Positions 48,201-62,520 of a stretch of DNA of 64,000 nucleotides are shown piece by piece. How positions within the stretch are numbered: position 1 is the first letter of the stretch; the number at the start of each line of letters is the position of its first letter. The position numbers and the translations under genes were made by a program. The DNA comes from Cercis canadensis (taxonomy: Eukaryota; Streptophyta; Magnoliopsida; Fabales; Fabaceae): positions 322,704 to 386,703 of the forward strand of contig QAOA01006868.1 of assembly GCA_003255065.1 (NCBI GenBank), in the 5' to 3' direction. A model generated the notes under the pieces. It ran no database searches, was not told the DNA's origin, and was given only the letters and a program-made list of their open reading frames with translations.

Positions 48201-51200
48201 AGGAAGAAGAAAATCATATTAAACATCAATTGTGCAACTTATATCTCAAGCAAAATTAAGATGGAATTCATAGAAACTATGACAGTGGGATTGAAAGATG
48301 ACATAATATCTGGCCCAAAAAAAAAAAAAAAGAGATGACATAATAACACAAAGTAAAGAAAGCCAAATGTATTGGAGCCTGCAACCAAAAGCCAGAAATA
48401 GAAGCATTCTTGACTACTTCAATTTATTGGCATTGAAAATTAGGTGTGTAGAATCAAATATACTATAATAATAAAATCCAAATGAACAGATATGCCACCT
48501 GTTCAAAGAATTAATTGCTTATTTTAGTCACTCGGTTGTATGATTGCTTAAAGTTCAGTAATTTAGTTTTTGGTAAAGCACATGCACGGCACTTAAAAAT
48601 TATATAAAAACAACTATAAATTATTGATAAAAAATAAATCTTCTACAGTTTCCACCACATTGCAGATTGACCTTTCAAGTTCCAATTAAGAAATACAAAT
48701 ATAAAGATGCACAATATAGTCAAAACTTTGGAAGAAATTAATTTGTCATTACATTATCACGGAATATCTGCTCAAACGGATTGAACCCAGTATTGCCTTC
48801 AAAACCAGCGCTTTGTTGGTTTACATAGGTATCATGGCCAACCTACAGATTCAAGTTCAAATAAATCAAACATATAGAGGTAGATAAAAAGGAGTAACAT
48901 AAAATTACACCCAAAACAAATAAAACATGGCCATACAAGCAATAACATGCATGTCCCCATGGACACTAAAATGAACATGTGCATATGTTGTATCACACAT
49001 GTGAATTTGTGCACACATACACCAACTCCAACATGACATGAGTATGTGACATGGTGTTCTAGAAACTTATAATTTCTACTAAAGCATCAACTTCCCAAGT
49101 ATCCCTCATCAACAGAGTTTCCTACCATCCTCCAGAAAGACAGAAAATAGCCAGAATATGTCAAGAACAAATATTTGAGGATTAAATCGTAAAAATCAGA
49201 AAAGGGAAGAGACCAAAAGTGGAAAACATAGTAAGGGAAAATCCAGAGGCACAAGAGTTATATGACACTTCCCTATAGTAATCACATACCAAGGAAAAAG
49301 TCTCCTACATAGTTTTCACGTGATATCAGCATTATGCAACAGTTGCAACTGTTCACATTATCTGTCTTCTTACTGCTGACATCATTGCAACTTGATGGAC
49401 AAACATCAAGGATACAAAAATATTCTTATTATCTTCCTATTAAAGGACAAATGTCCCATGCCTCCCCTTCCCTCCCCTTTTCTCTCAAACATTTCCACAT
49501 ATATCTTTCTCTCGATAAGATAGAGGACTTTCAGGAGGGCTGCTATATAGACCCTATTGTTTCCTTTCTATTTGCTTCTGAATGATATTATGCACTAATT
49601 ATCATTATCAACCTCTTTTTTAATGATTTATCATGTATAAAACCAATGAAGATCTATCTGATAATTCATCCCAATATAGTGACAGAAATGTAACAGCAAT
49701 AAATTATTAAGCAAAGGAACCAAAAAAATATTTGGAGAGGCGTGAGACCTGATCATACATTTGACGCTTTTCCTCATCCTTCAAAACCTACAACAGAGTA
49801 AACCAATGAAGAAAAAGAAAAATACCAGTAGTCAATCACTTCGCTCATATAATAGTTTAAACTTCATAGTAGATCCGTGGGTAGTAGTAACAAGAACAGC
49901 AATAATAATAATATACCTCATATGCAATAGAAACTTCTTGGAACTTCTTTTCAGCCTCTGAATCATCTTTATTTGTGTCTGGATGAAGCTTCTTTGCAAG
50001 CTGCAGAATATGAGGGGAAAATGGGGAGAAAAACAGTATCAGTTATTCACTGAGAAATATTTCAGATAAATAATTCATATGCTAGTCCGTCATGCTTTAA
50101 GAATTCAAGTCAAGGTTTAAGAATCAACTAAAACAAGAGTAAGGGTAACATGATTTTAAAAAAAACTCTTCATCGTTTCCTGCAAATTATTATTTTTAAG
50201 CTGATCACTTGAGAAATGGCCAGCTGTTCATCTAAAAATTAAAAGAGAAGAGCTTCCATAGCATTAAAGTCACATTGTTTTGGGAAGAGGAAGAATGGAA
50301 AAATAAATGACAATATGTTCTGCTATTTCCATGAAATGAGTAAGACTAATCAGGAAAGCGGCCAGAATTTTTCAAGGATACACATATTGATACTTAAATG
50401 CAAATATATGGACAATGGTTAGGCAAAACCTACCCCGTAGTAAGCTTTCTTTATTTCAGAAGCACTTGCATTCTTACTCACACCAAGAACATCATAATAG
50501 TCTCTTGACAGTGATGCTGTAAAAGAAGTAAGAGAATTTGTAATAGTCAATGTCATGCAAGGGCAATAAACAACTATTGCATACAGAGGTAAGGAGGAAA
50601 AACGAAAAGCAATTGAAAGGAAGCCATAGAGAACAAATAGCAATTTTCCAAATGCTTATCTAAGGACCACATGACTCCAGGAAGAACATAAACAGAACAT
50701 GCATGCTCTGCACATACGCAGACACAAAATCTATACCAGTGCCATGAATGGATCTAGCTGTGCCCCAATAAGTATTTGCCGCCCCCAATAGCGTCCAGTT
50801 CTTCAAATTAGCAGCACCTCCAACTGTAACAGGCCCGAACCATAGAAAAGGTCAGCAACTACAATTAAAGACAGTATACCCCAGAAAATAATTTAATCCA
50901 ACAATCATAGGATAAAAATAGCTTCCCAAGTGGTCTAGAAATGATTGGAATAGAGTGTTAAAAAAAGACAAAAAAAATCAAACTTTACTTAAAAAAAATC
51001 AATTCAGCATATACCATTTGAAGCATAATTTCCAATGATTCTGGACGGCTTGCAGACCCCCGAATTCAATGTCCTATAATCCCTTTGAAACATTGCCTCA
51101 TATATCTGCAATTCACCACCAAAAAGAAAATTTTCCCACGAAATTTTGAAAACCCAATTAATAGAACAACAGTATCTAAAAACAGATAGAGGATCAGTGG

Positions 51201-51308
51201 CCACAAGAGAAGGTGGCTTACGTTGTTCTTCGATTCACGAAGCAGGTTTGCACCCAGAGATCGACGAGCAACCCAGTGAACGAGCCTGACGCCATTGGAG
51301 CGAACCAT
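45286..51308 (-). CDS. GFA2: Mitochondrial DnaJ (Hsp40) chaperone, GFA2-like
   Basis: Eighteen exons give 448 aa: 51308-51222, 51105-51015, 50823-50737, 50516-50434, 50000-49917, 49787-49749, 48842-48753, 48174-48124, 48035-47948, 47822-47758, 47662-47588, 47394-47322, 46895-46804, 46711-46640, 45930-45874, 45794-45746, 45563-45497, 45382-45286. The Arg/Ser-rich N-terminus ([19 protein letters not shown]) looks like a mitochondrial presequence. The J domain ([18 protein letters not shown], with HPD in LHPDTNK) starts near residue 93 and is followed by a Gly/Phe stretch. The zinc domain has four CxxCxGxG-type units ([32 protein letters not shown]; the last has Ala for Gly). C-terminal substrate-binding domains end at [13 protein letters not shown]2 is a type-I DnaJ partner of matrix Hsp70, needed in Arabidopsis for polar-nucleus fusion and synergid death. 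That role is transferred only by homology. Confidence 0.93.
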
Positions 51309-51414
51309 TTGCGAGCTCTACGTGTTTCTGAATGTGCGTGTGAATGATAAATGTTAGAACTGCAGAATGAGGATTGAGGTTTTTGGTTCTGATCGATGGC
51401 ACTAAACCCTGGAA

Positions 51415-51540
51415 AAACCCTAATTGAGGAACTGGAAGGTTCTAGTAGCAGCGAGGGAACAGGGGAAGAGAGAGATAAACGGTTAAAATTTCCACTTTTT
51501 CTTTTTATATGATGAAAGAGAAAATGCTTTTAATGGCCCA
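51415..51540 (-). promoter_or_regulatory. Telo-box and site-II motif upstream of DnaJ gene
   Basis: AAACCCTAA (telo-box) is at 51415-51423 and GGCCCA (site II read on minus as TGGGCC) at 51535-51540, within about 235 bp upstream of the DnaJ ATG. This pair is characteristic of plant promoters for ribosomal and mitochondrial housekeeping genes. Confidence 0.6.
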
Positions 51541-54500
51541 AACTCGTGGGAGAAACAAGGCTCACTTTCATTAGGGTCTATGGAAGCGTCAAGTGTGTGG
51601 TTAATAATTTGGAGCCATAGAAGCGTTTGGAAGGACATTCAGGTAAATTCATTACGTGGTTTACAATAAAACGGAGAGAAAGCCTGTAAAGAGAGAGAAA
51701 AAAAATAAAAAAAGTATGAGAGAGTAAGTAACGAGTATACAATGTACAAATAACTATACTAGCAAAAAAATATCTTTCTATTAGTTATATATAAGGATTG
51801 GTGACAATATTTTTCTATTCATGGATGAATATAATATAGGTGGGGGTTATTTCTCTACAGATAGCTACTGTCACAATTTAATTAATATTAAAAAGGAATT
51901 GTTCACAAATTTATTTTTGATTAGTAACGGTTGGTTCAATTACAAGTTAAATGACCAAAAAAAAACAAAAAAAAAAACTCAAATAAGGTACATTGCAAAT
52001 AATTTAAATAAATGAGACAATTTTAATTATTTTAATATGTGACTACCGGATAAAACGAGTCATGCTACATTGGATATAGCATTTTTCATTGAATCCTCCT
52101 ACTTCAAAATAATGAAACATAACAAGCAAACAAATATAAAACAAAACACAAAATGTCCCACTACATCAAATTCAATCCCGCTATTACAAAAAGAGCAAGA
52201 TCTTAAAAATCTTGCTACTTTCAAGAGAGAAAGAGAGAGAAAAAAAAAAAGCAACAAATATCAAAAAAGAGAGAGAGAGAGAGAGGAATGAGAAAGAGGA
52301 AAAAAAAACAAATAATAGTCCCACTACTTTCAATTTGAGGGACTTTAATGGTTTCGCTGATTATAAGATAGTATGACTCATCATAAATTTTGACTAAGTA
52401 GTAGTAATTGTTACAAAACCTCTTTGTGTTGGGTCCCACTATATTAAATAGTGTGATTTAATAAAATATGTTATTTCTAAAATAGCGTGATCCCTTTTGT
52501 CTAATAGTATAATATTAAAATATTAAAAAAATACCTTATTTATGTAAGTATTTTTTACCGTGTCCCATTTAGGTATTTATTAATTTTTCTTTTTTGTATT
52601 TTTCTGGTCATTTTGCCTCAATTACATTAATTACCTGAATTTATTTATCCTCTGATTACCCAATTATGTTATGTTACTGCCATCTATAAACAAAACACCA
52701 TAGCCGATTTGTAAACCTCTAGCTTTTAAAGAAATGAAAAGTGTATTTGAATCAGATTATTCTTTAAATTTTATTTGTCTAAGAAGTAAGAAGTGTCAAA
52801 TATGAGATTAGAATAATGTGATAAAATAAACAAATACCATTACCATTGCCTATCCATATAGAAATATGGCAATATCTGCTCCCCAAAGACCCACAACAAT
52901 TTTTTTATACTAACACTATTTAATCATTTTAAAACATTAAAATAAAGATGTATTACTTATTTTTTTTTTTTGCTAAAAAATTATGAAAAGTATTACTTCT
53001 TTTTATTCACATTAAAAAAAAAAAATCAAGGCTTTTGATAAGCCAACATTTCCATCTCAATATGCAAGTTATGCATGCCAGTGTATTACTGCTTTATCAG
53101 CAACTAGTCTGATTTGCTCTATATTGGGCTTAGCTCATTGCAAAATCCATATGAACTTCAAAGCCAGTTTCAACTTAAGAGGCCCAATCCACTTATATGG
53201 AAGCTCAACTACTTCAGTTGAGACTTGAGAGCCAATCCACCTCCAATCTGTCTTTTATTACAAAATCTAAATTTAAGTGATTTATTTTAAATTTTATGCT
53301 TTAGTAAAATCTGACTTTGTGCACAAAATAAAACACAACACAACTAGTTTAAGAATATTTTATAAAGATTGAGGTCTTAAATTTGAATCTCAATTTTTTT
53401 ATATTTCTAAATAGAAAATTTAGTTGACAAAAAAATTATGAATAATTTGTGTGCAGTTCATTATTCTTAATATTATGATTTGTAGTTTTAATCTTGCATT
53501 CTGTTAAGATGATGGCAAATTCTATGGTGGAAAGAAAAACACTAGAGTCCAATCCAAGAAATATATGTGAGCAACATTAGAAAAATGTTTTTTATACACG
53601 GGAGAATAGTGTGTAAGATATGTGATATGCAAAAAAGTTTAAATACATTTAAAATGATTCAATTAAATTTAGTTGTTTCCATGTGTTTAGAGTGTAAAGC
53701 AGTAGAAAACTAACATGTAATTAGCATTAGTTGCAAACTCATGCCATGCACAGGCAACAGAGAGAGAGAAAAGAAATAGAAAAGAGAATACGAATACAAT
53801 GACTTACATAGTTTTATTCGTAGATAAAGAGTTCTCTTTTAACTTTTAAGTATATTAATAGATTACTCCTCACTCTCAAGTATAAGAAATACATTCCAAC
53901 TCCAGAACAAAGAAAAAAGATAACTCCCAAAAGAATGATGATTACCTCAACTTTCTCAACGAAAGGGCAATTAATCTAATAAATCTATTCATCTAGAAGA
54001 GTGAAGAGCATCATTATAAGGATAAAGTTGATAAACCTTACATAAATCTGTTCTCAAAGAATTATGTGTGCAACTGTTGAACGAATACTTTTTTCTGCTA
54101 AAGAATTGTTTAACCGACAACTCTAAACTCCTCAATTAAATGGCACTAAGTACCTCCTAGAAGTACTTAAAAAAAAAGGATCAATTTGTACATTTGCCAG
54201 ATTGCATTCTAGAACTCACTGTTGTCACAAACCACCATAGACTCTGCAACTTTTTCATTTTTAAATGTTGCTGCATTATCTATATGTTGCATGAATAAAA
54301 TGGCATAGCTATATGGACTAAGGAAACGCCTATAAAAGATGAACCCAAAGCAGCACTTGAGCCACTTTATGCAGGAATTGAATTGGGCAACAAGGAAACG
54401 CACAGCAATCTCAAGATTGGACACAATTAGAATATATAATGTTAAAAAGAAGAAGAAGAAGAAGAATAAAGCATAAGGAAAGCATCTTTGGTCAAGTTCA

Positions 54501-55300
54501 CAATGCCTTTGCTTTCTTGCAGCTCAAACTCTGCCTTTTACGCCCTGTTTACTCACTTTTTCTCCGTATTGACATTGCTGGACATAAAAGAAAAGGATGA
54601 TCCTAAAATGCAGATACAATACTGGTATATTTGCTATGAATTAATATACCCTCTTTGCCCACAATACCTTTTGATTAGGCAACTATTAAATAGACAAAAA
54701 GCTGAGAATTAATAAGAGTTATGAATGAGATAAGTATCAAAGAAAATTCTCCCTCTCTCTTTTTGTTTTAGATAAAAAAAAAAAAAAAAAATATANAAAA
54801 AAAAAAAAAAAAAAAAAAAGATATTGAGGTTGGAAAACAATAAGAATCCACTCATCCTATTCTAGAATTAGTCTGCATAGAGACAAATAAAAATTCTGCA
54901 TATAGCATTCAGAAGTGGCTTCATTTTTGTTTATAACACCAGATTCATCAATATATTATAATAATTGAAGATAGAACTATGATAATTTCTAGAACTTTCA
55001 GACAAAAAAAATGGCCCATCTTTACGTTAGATCAAACTAATCCATTGCCACCATTCACTTTCCAATTTCCAATCTTCAGATTTCTAAAGCTCAAGGAGCT
55101 TCTGCATCAAATTATTCCTTCCTTAACCCAAATAACAGCAAGTACTTAAAAGTGTGTAAGAAAGTGAAATAACTATAACTATTCCTCCTTTTAATCTTTT
55201 GCCTTCTTAAGTAGAACTTCCTTGCTTCCGAATTGAGTTTCAGGTTACTTGTGGCTTGCCACTTAGCTTCCTGTGGCAGAGACACAAGGAAGAAAAGGAC
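51541..55300. other. Long AT-rich intergenic region
   Basis: Between the divergent DnaJ and MCTP genes lies about 3.7 kb with GA-rich microsatellites (near 52225-52290), poly-A around the N at 54796, and no exon I can support. A 71-codon minus frame at 54209-54424 is unrecognisable. An acceptor-like gagtttcag near 55243 suggests that the MCTP leader is spliced. Confidence 0.6.
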
Positions 55301-58300
55301 ATGAAGCTAGTGGTGGAGGTCATTGATGCTCATGATCTTATGCCAAAAGACGGCGAAGGATCAGCCAGTCCATTTGTAGAAGTAGACTTCGAAAACCAGC
55401 TGAGCAGAACCAGAACTGTCCCAAAGAACCTCAACCCCACTTGGAATCACAAACTAGTCTTTCATTTAGATTCAACCAAACCTTTCCATCGCCAAACCAT
55501 TGAAGTCTCAGTTTACAACGAGAGGAGACCTATCCCCGGCCGAAACTTCCTTGGAAGAGTAAGGATTCCTTGCTCTAACATTGTTAAGCAAGGTCAGGAA
55601 GTTTATCAAACTTTCACACTAGAAAAGAAGTGGTTTTCTTCATCTGTGAAGGGTGAGATTGGCCTCAAAATATATACTGCATCAGAGTCCAAAGCCAAGG
55701 CCAAAGCTTTTCTTCCCTCTTTTCCTTCAGAACAAGAAAATCTCTCACCTTCTATTCCACCACAAGGACTAGAATCCAATAGTAGTAGTCTTCCCCCTCA
55801 TAGGACATCCTCAGTTACAGAAAATACAAGCATTGCTGATAGTACATTAGGTGCTGTTCCGAAAGCAAAAGATCCTGCATTTGACATCCCAAAAACCACC
55901 ACAGCAGAAACTGAAGAAGAAAACTCTGCTGCTGTAACAAATTTCCCCACTGCAGCAGTGCAATCTAGTGGCGTTAATACTGATAAAGATCTGAAAGAAG
56001 AAACCAGAGAGCCTGTCATAGAGATAGCCCAACAACTACACAAACACCAAGTTATGGAGGGGCCTAGGATATCAATAAGGAAGCGACCACAAGCAGCAGC
56101 TCCATTCTCAATGCAGTCAATGCAGCCAATGCAGCCAGTGCAGCCAATGCAACCAATGCAGCCAATGCAACCAATGCAGCCAATGCAGTCAATGCAACCA
56201 ATGCAGTCAATTACTCCTCAAGTCCATCCTAGCCACAAAGAGGACTACAATGTGAAGGACACCAATCCACAGCTTGGCGAGCAGTGGCCAAGCAGTGGAG
56301 CTTTTGGTGGAAGAGGATGGATGAGTGGTGGTGAAAGGTTTACAAGCACATATGACCTTGTGGAGCAAATGTTCTATCTATATGTTCGGGTCGTGAAAGC
56401 GAGGGATCTTCCTTCCAGTGGCATCACTGCAAGCTGTGATCCTTATGTTGAGGTGAAGCTGGGCAACTATAAAGGAAGAACAAAGCACTTTGACAAGAAA
56501 TTGAACCCAGAGTGGAACCAAGTCTTTGCTTTCTCAAAAGAACGCATTCAATCCTCTATTCTTGAAGTCTTTGTGAAGGAGAAAGAAGTGGTGGGGAGAG
56601 ATGATTACCTTGGAAGGGTGGTTTTTGATCTCAATGAGGTTCCAAGCAGAGTTCCACCAGATAGTCCTCTGGCTCCTCAATGGTACAGGCTCGAGGACCG
56701 GCGAGGAGAAGGGAAAGTAAGAGGGGATATTATGCTTGCAGTGTGGATGGGAACTCAAGCTGATGAAGCCTTCTCAGATGCTTGGCACTCTGATGCTGCC
56801 ACTGTTTATGGACAGGGTGTTTTCAATATCAGATCAAAGGTTTATGTGTCACCAAAATTGTGGTACCTCAGGGTCAACGTCATTGAAGCTCAAGATGTGA
56901 TTCCCAGTGACAGAAATCGCCTGCCTGAGGTTTCTGTGAAAGCTCAGGTGGGAAGTCAAGTGCTGAGGACAAAGATTTGTCCAACTCGGACAACTACTCC
57001 ACTTTGGAATGAAGATTTAGTTTTTGTGGCAGCTGAACCATTTGAGGAGCAATTGTCGATCACAGTGGAGGACCGCGTGCACCCTTCGAAGGATGAGGTA
57101 CTAGGGAAGATGAACTTACCTTTGTCCATCTTTGAGAAGAGGCTAGACCACAGGCCAGTTCATTCTCGCTGGTTCAATCTTGAGAAATTTGGTTTTGGTG
57201 TACTAGAAGCTGATAGAAGGAAGGAGCTGAAGTTCTCGAGCAGAATTCACCTGAGAGTTTGTCTTGAAGGTGGATACCATGTGCTAGATGAATCAGCTAT
57301 GTACATAAGTGATCAAAGACCAACTGCAAGACAACTCTGGAAGCAGCCTATTGGGATTTTGGAAGTGGGAATCTTAGGAGCACAAGGGCTTCTCCCAATG
57401 AAGATGAAGGATGGCCGTGGCAGTACTGATGCATATTGTGTTGCAAAATACGGCCAGAAATGGGTTAGAACCAGAACAATTCTTGACACTTTCAGTCCCA
57501 AATGGAATGAGCAATACACATGGGAGGTTTATGATCCTTGCACAGTGATCACATTGGGGGTTTTTGACAATTGCCATTTAGGTGGAGGTGAAAAAGCTAA
57601 TGGTGGCAGCGCACCAATCCGTGATTCGCGAATTGGGAAGGTAAGGATTCGGCTATCTACACTAGAAGCTCATAGGATTTACACACATTCTTACCCACTT
57701 CTTGCTTTACACCCTCATGGAGTCAAGAAGATGGGTGAGCTTCAGCTAGCAGTGAGGTTCACAACTCTCTCACTGGCTAATATGGTTTACATTTATGGCC
57801 ATCCCTTGCTACCCAAAATGCATTATCTGCATCCTTTCACGGTGAACCAAGTAGACAATTTAAGGTACCAAGCCATGAATATTGTAGCTGTGAGGCTTGG
57901 CCGAGCTGAACCTCCACTGAGGAAAGAGGTGGTGGAGTATATGCTTGATGTTGATTCCCATATGTGGAGCATGAGAAGAAGCAAAGCTAACTTCTTCCGC
58001 ATCATGTCACTTTTCTCTGGTTTGCTCACAATGGGGCGATGGTTCAGCGATGTTTGCAATTGGAGGAACCCTGTCACATCTGTTCTAGTTCATATTCTTT
58101 TTCTGATACTGATTTGGTACCCAGAGTTGATCCTCCCAACTCTATTTTTCTACATGTTCTTGATTGGTCTGTGGAACTACAGGTTCCGTCCAAGACACCC
58201 ACCTCATATGGATACTAAACTCTCATGGGCAGAAGCCGTTCACCCAGATGAACTTGATGAAGAGTTTGATACATTCCCAACTTCTAAACCACATGACATG

Positions 58301-58603
58301 GTGAGAATGAGGTATGACAGGCTTAGAAGTGTTGCAGGGAGGATTCAAACTGTGGTTGGGGACATAGCGACACAAGGGGAGAGATTTCAGTCTATGTTGA
58401 GCTGGAGAGATCCAAGAGCAACCAGCCTCTTTGTGATCTTCAGTTTTTGTGCAGCTGTTGTGCTCTATTCAACACCATTTAGAGTGGTGGCTCTGGTTGC
58501 AGGTTTGTATTACTTAAGGCATCCAAGGTTTCGAAGCAAGCTTCCTTCTGTACCCAGCAATTTCTTCAAGAGACTACCCGCTCGAACAGATAGTTTACTG
58601 TAA
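55301..58603 (+). CDS. MCTP: four C2 domains plus C-terminal membrane region (QUIRKY-like)
   Basis: A single exon encodes 1100 aa from the ATG at 55301; the open frame before it starts with TTG. C2-1 is about residues 1-125 (MKLVVEVIDAHDLMP). A long low-complexity linker follows, with MQP-type repeats at about 271-306. C2-2 is about 357-500 (VRVVKARDLPSSG, CDPYVEVKLG), C2-3 about 520-630 and C2-4 about 684-825. The phosphoribosyltransferase-C-type membrane region (PRT_C) is at the end, with hydrophobic hairpins near 926-958 and 1040-1072. C2-1 lacks some canonical Ca-binding Asp residues. MCTPs tether ER to plasma membrane, often at plasmodesmata. Four-C2 members include QUIRKY, acting with STRUBBELIG in organ shape, and the FTIP-type members have three C2. 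Lack of introns is normal for the family. Confidence 0.96.
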   Translation: MKLVVEVIDAHDLMPKDGEGSASPFVEVDFENQLSRTRTVPKNLNPTWNHKLVFHLDSTKPFHRQTIEVSVYNERRPIPGRNFLGRVRIPCSNIVKQGQEVYQTFTLEKKWFSSSVKGEIGLKIYTASESKAKAKAFLPSFPSEQENLSPSIPPQGLESNSSSLPPHRTSSVTENTSIADSTLGAVPKAKDPAFDIPKTTTAETEEENSAAVTNFPTAAVQSSGVNTDKDLKEETREPVIEIAQQLHKHQVMEGPRISIRKRPQAAAPFSMQSMQPMQPVQPMQPMQPMQPMQPMQSMQPMQSITPQVHPSHKEDYNVKDTNPQLGEQWPSSGAFGGRGWMSGGERFTSTYDLVEQMFYLYVRVVKARDLPSSGITASCDPYVEVKLGNYKGRTKHFDKKLNPEWNQVFAFSKERIQSSILEVFVKEKEVVGRDDYLGRVVFDLNEVPSRVPPDSPLAPQWYRLEDRRGEGKVRGDIMLAVWMGTQADEAFSDAWHSDAATVYGQGVFNIRSKVYVSPKLWYLRVNVIEAQDVIPSDRNRLPEVSVKAQVGSQVLRTKICPTRTTTPLWNEDLVFVAAEPFEEQLSITVEDRVHPSKDEVLGKMNLPLSIFEKRLDHRPVHSRWFNLEKFGFGVLEADRRKELKFSSRIHLRVCLEGGYHVLDESAMYISDQRPTARQLWKQPIGILEVGILGAQGLLPMKMKDGRGSTDAYCVAKYGQKWVRTRTILDTFSPKWNEQYTWEVYDPCTVITLGVFDNCHLGGGEKANGGSAPIRDSRIGKVRIRLSTLEAHRIYTHSYPLLALHPHGVKKMGELQLAVRFTTLSLANMVYIYGHPLLPKMHYLHPFTVNQVDNLRYQAMNIVAVRLGRAEPPLRKEVVEYMLDVDSHMWSMRRSKANFFRIMSLFSGLLTMGRWFSDVCNWRNPVTSVLVHILFLILIWYPELILPTLFFYMFLIGLWNYRFRPRHPPHMDTKLSWAEAVHPDELDEEFDTFPTSKPHDMVRMRYDRLRSVAGRIQTVVGDIATQGERFQSMLSWRDPRATSLFVIFSFCAAVVLYSTPFRVVALVAGLYYLRHPRFRSKLPSVPSNFFKRLPARTDSLL
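56110..56217 (+). repeat. 9-bp coding minisatellite (Met-Gln-Pro/Ser)n
   Basis: About twelve units of atgcagcca and close variants (tca, gtg, caa) encode an (M/V)-Q-(P/S) tripeptide array in the C2-1/C2-2 linker. Variants are interspersed, as after repeat slippage. The frame is kept whatever the copy number. Confidence 0.93.
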
Positions 58604-59085
58604 TATACCCTGCAAGTTTGTATTTAATCCATTTCCTGCTTCGTTCTTTCCTGTGACTTGATTATTCTATTCAATTCCATACCCTCAGTATGCGACATTG
58701 CAACTACGAAGCCAGATTGTACTTGAAAAAAATGTCTGTTGCCAAATAGTTTCTAACTTTTTTTTTTTGCCAGAGTTTGCTACTAAAGACATCAACAGCC
58801 AACTACGTATATCACATTAACATCACAAGGGTAATATATATACCACAACAATTATCACTTCCTTTCTGTTAAAATCTCTACCATCAATCAGAGAACTTCA
58901 AATGATGGCCAAAATAAAAGCAAAACAATATCTAACAAATTTATCTCATGAAATAAGTCGATCACTAGACCAAAATTGAAGAAAGAAAAATCCCTTGCAA
59001 GGTGCATTGCTAACATAAAATCATATCTTTTAAGATTGTCTATTACAGCTCAGCCAAAACACAATATGAAAAACAAGCCTAACAT
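58604..59085. other. Convergent 3' regions of MCTP and eL6
   Basis: It holds the 3' UTRs of two genes transcribed towards each other. No other element is seen. Confidence 0.6.
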
Positions 59086-60766
<1,681 letters not shown>

Positions 60767-60789
60767 TGCTGATTTGGTGTGGTGCTCCA

Positions 60790-60950
60790 AAACCCTAATT
60801 CTATACTCCCACTCTCTGAATCTCTGAAGAAATGGGTATTTAGGTAAACAAATGTGATCCGGGTCAGGCTTATTGATATATTAATTGTCTTGACCCGAAT
60901 GCGACCCATATCCTTTGCTGGATTTGGGCCTTAGGTCCAAACCCGGCCCA
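60790..60950 (-). promoter_or_regulatory. Telo-box and two site-II elements of eL6 promoter
   Basis: AAACCCTAA is at 60790-60798, TGGGCC at 60925-60930 and GGCCCA (TGGGCC on minus) at 60945-60950. They lie 24-185 bp upstream of the eL6 start codon. The combination coordinates ribosomal protein gene expression in plants. Confidence 0.75.
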
Positions 60951-62520
60951 ATTTGATCATACTTTTACATTTTTAGCCAAAAAAGAAGATAAAGAGAATT
61001 ATGAAAAAGAAGAGAAAAAGGAATAGGAAAAGGGGGTTTATCTCAAAATGTAGTCTAAGATAGAAATTAATATAAACATTCGAGAGAAAAAGAGAACACA
61101 TGACAAATAGTCTTGTAAAAAAATGCATAAATTTATTGTTTCGTATGAATAAGATTTCTATTTTGGCTCCGTTATTTTTTATAGAAATGGTTTTTAGAGA
61201 AGATATTCTTTTTACTTGAGAATAAATAGACTATAGGAAAAAAAATTATTTTTTAAAACAATTTCTAAAAAAAGATAAAGATCAAAGAAATTTTTGGATC
61301 CTATTAATTAATCAAATTTGTTATGCTCTTATTTATCTATGTATTTGATTCTTTTCTTTTTTATGATTGCAAGAGAATCGATGCATCAAATGTTCAATAA
61401 CTAAATGCAACCTTAAGTGTCAATTTGTTGTAATATTTCCTTTCTCAATAAAGATTGTGATGTAGAGCAGAAGGAGTGAAAATTTATAGCACAAATAGAG
61501 CACCCAAAATTGATCAGAAAAGTCAACAATACCCGTTTTTGACAAAAGAGTACATTTTTTCAAGTGAAAACGACCTTTTGAGCAAAATGTGAGCGTGTCG
61601 GGTGATTTAAGCCAAATACCATTGTTTCGGGAGTCAAAACGACATTTTCTCATTTTTATCATAAATTTAGGGTTTTGTAATTTTTGTTATTTCCTACATT
61701 TAGGATTTTCTTTTATATGCGCTTTTACAACTTTTGGAGAGACTGATTTAATTGAATAAACAATCTGAGAATTTTCTCAATTCTTAGCTTCAACCTCTCA
61801 GTATTTTGAGGAATTAACGAGTTATTGAATTTTGTATTGTTCCATCACGTACACATCATCAAATTGTATCTGATATAGGTAAAAAAAAAATGACAAGGTA
61901 AGTTTAAGCTATTAACATGTTACGGTATACATGAGAGAGTAGGAGGTGAGGAAATTGGCTTTAAGTCGGGAGTTGGAGCCACTGCTCCATACTCGTTCCT
62001 CATGCATGCTTGGATGAACCATTTATAAAGCTTGAATGGCTACCATATTGTTTGATTTATTGATGCTTAGATAAGAAGTGAGCATACTATTTGCACATTT
62101 TATGCATGATATAAATGTACAAATAGCATGCACTTCAAAAATCCAATAATCCAATCATGCATCATTAGGGAAGGAGGGTTCAAAAGAATTTATCAGTAAG
62201 CAGTGACTTCGGAAATATATTGAAAATCTATTAGATGACTTGAAACCATGAACTTCAAAAGTCAAAGCTGGCTCCTAAGCATGCACCTCAATGATCATTT
62301 CTACAAAAGTCCAAGGGCTACAATATGGGACTTCAATGCTGTTCAAAACTGGTGGTGATTCAGATACAAAAGCAAATTAGCAATTAAATTTCCAGCTGAA
62401 AGATAAAAAGGCGTCATCAGAAGGATATGTCATTTCTGAAACACTCATCAAAGTAGATTACTTGACATATTTCATGTACTTGAACACAAGATGGAAAAGA
62501 AAATCGGAGTAGAAAATTTG
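60951..62520. other. AT-rich intergenic DNA with one short hairpin
   Basis: No gene is seen between the eL6 promoter and the MCTP 3' end. A hairpin lies at 62076-62099 / 62114-62135 (stem about 22 bp, loop 14 nt). Confidence 0.6.
62076..62135. repeat. Short inverted repeat
   Basis: The arms 62076-62099 and 62114-62135 are complementary apart from two mismatches and a 2-nt bulge, with a loop of 14 nt. It lies about 385 bp beyond the MCTP stop codon. It is too short for a typical plant miRNA foldback. Confidence 0.7.

Noticed and set aside
54209..54424. 71-codon minus-strand open frame in the MCTP upstream region
   Set aside because: No motif, no family match and no convincing splice context.
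55256..55300. Fifteen extra residues at the MCTP N-terminus
   Set aside because: They begin with TTG. The first ATG (55301) starts exactly at the C2 domain as in relatives.
55798..58077. Several antisense open frames inside the MCTP coding region
   Set aside because: Shadow frames of a long GC-richer coding exon with no independent support.
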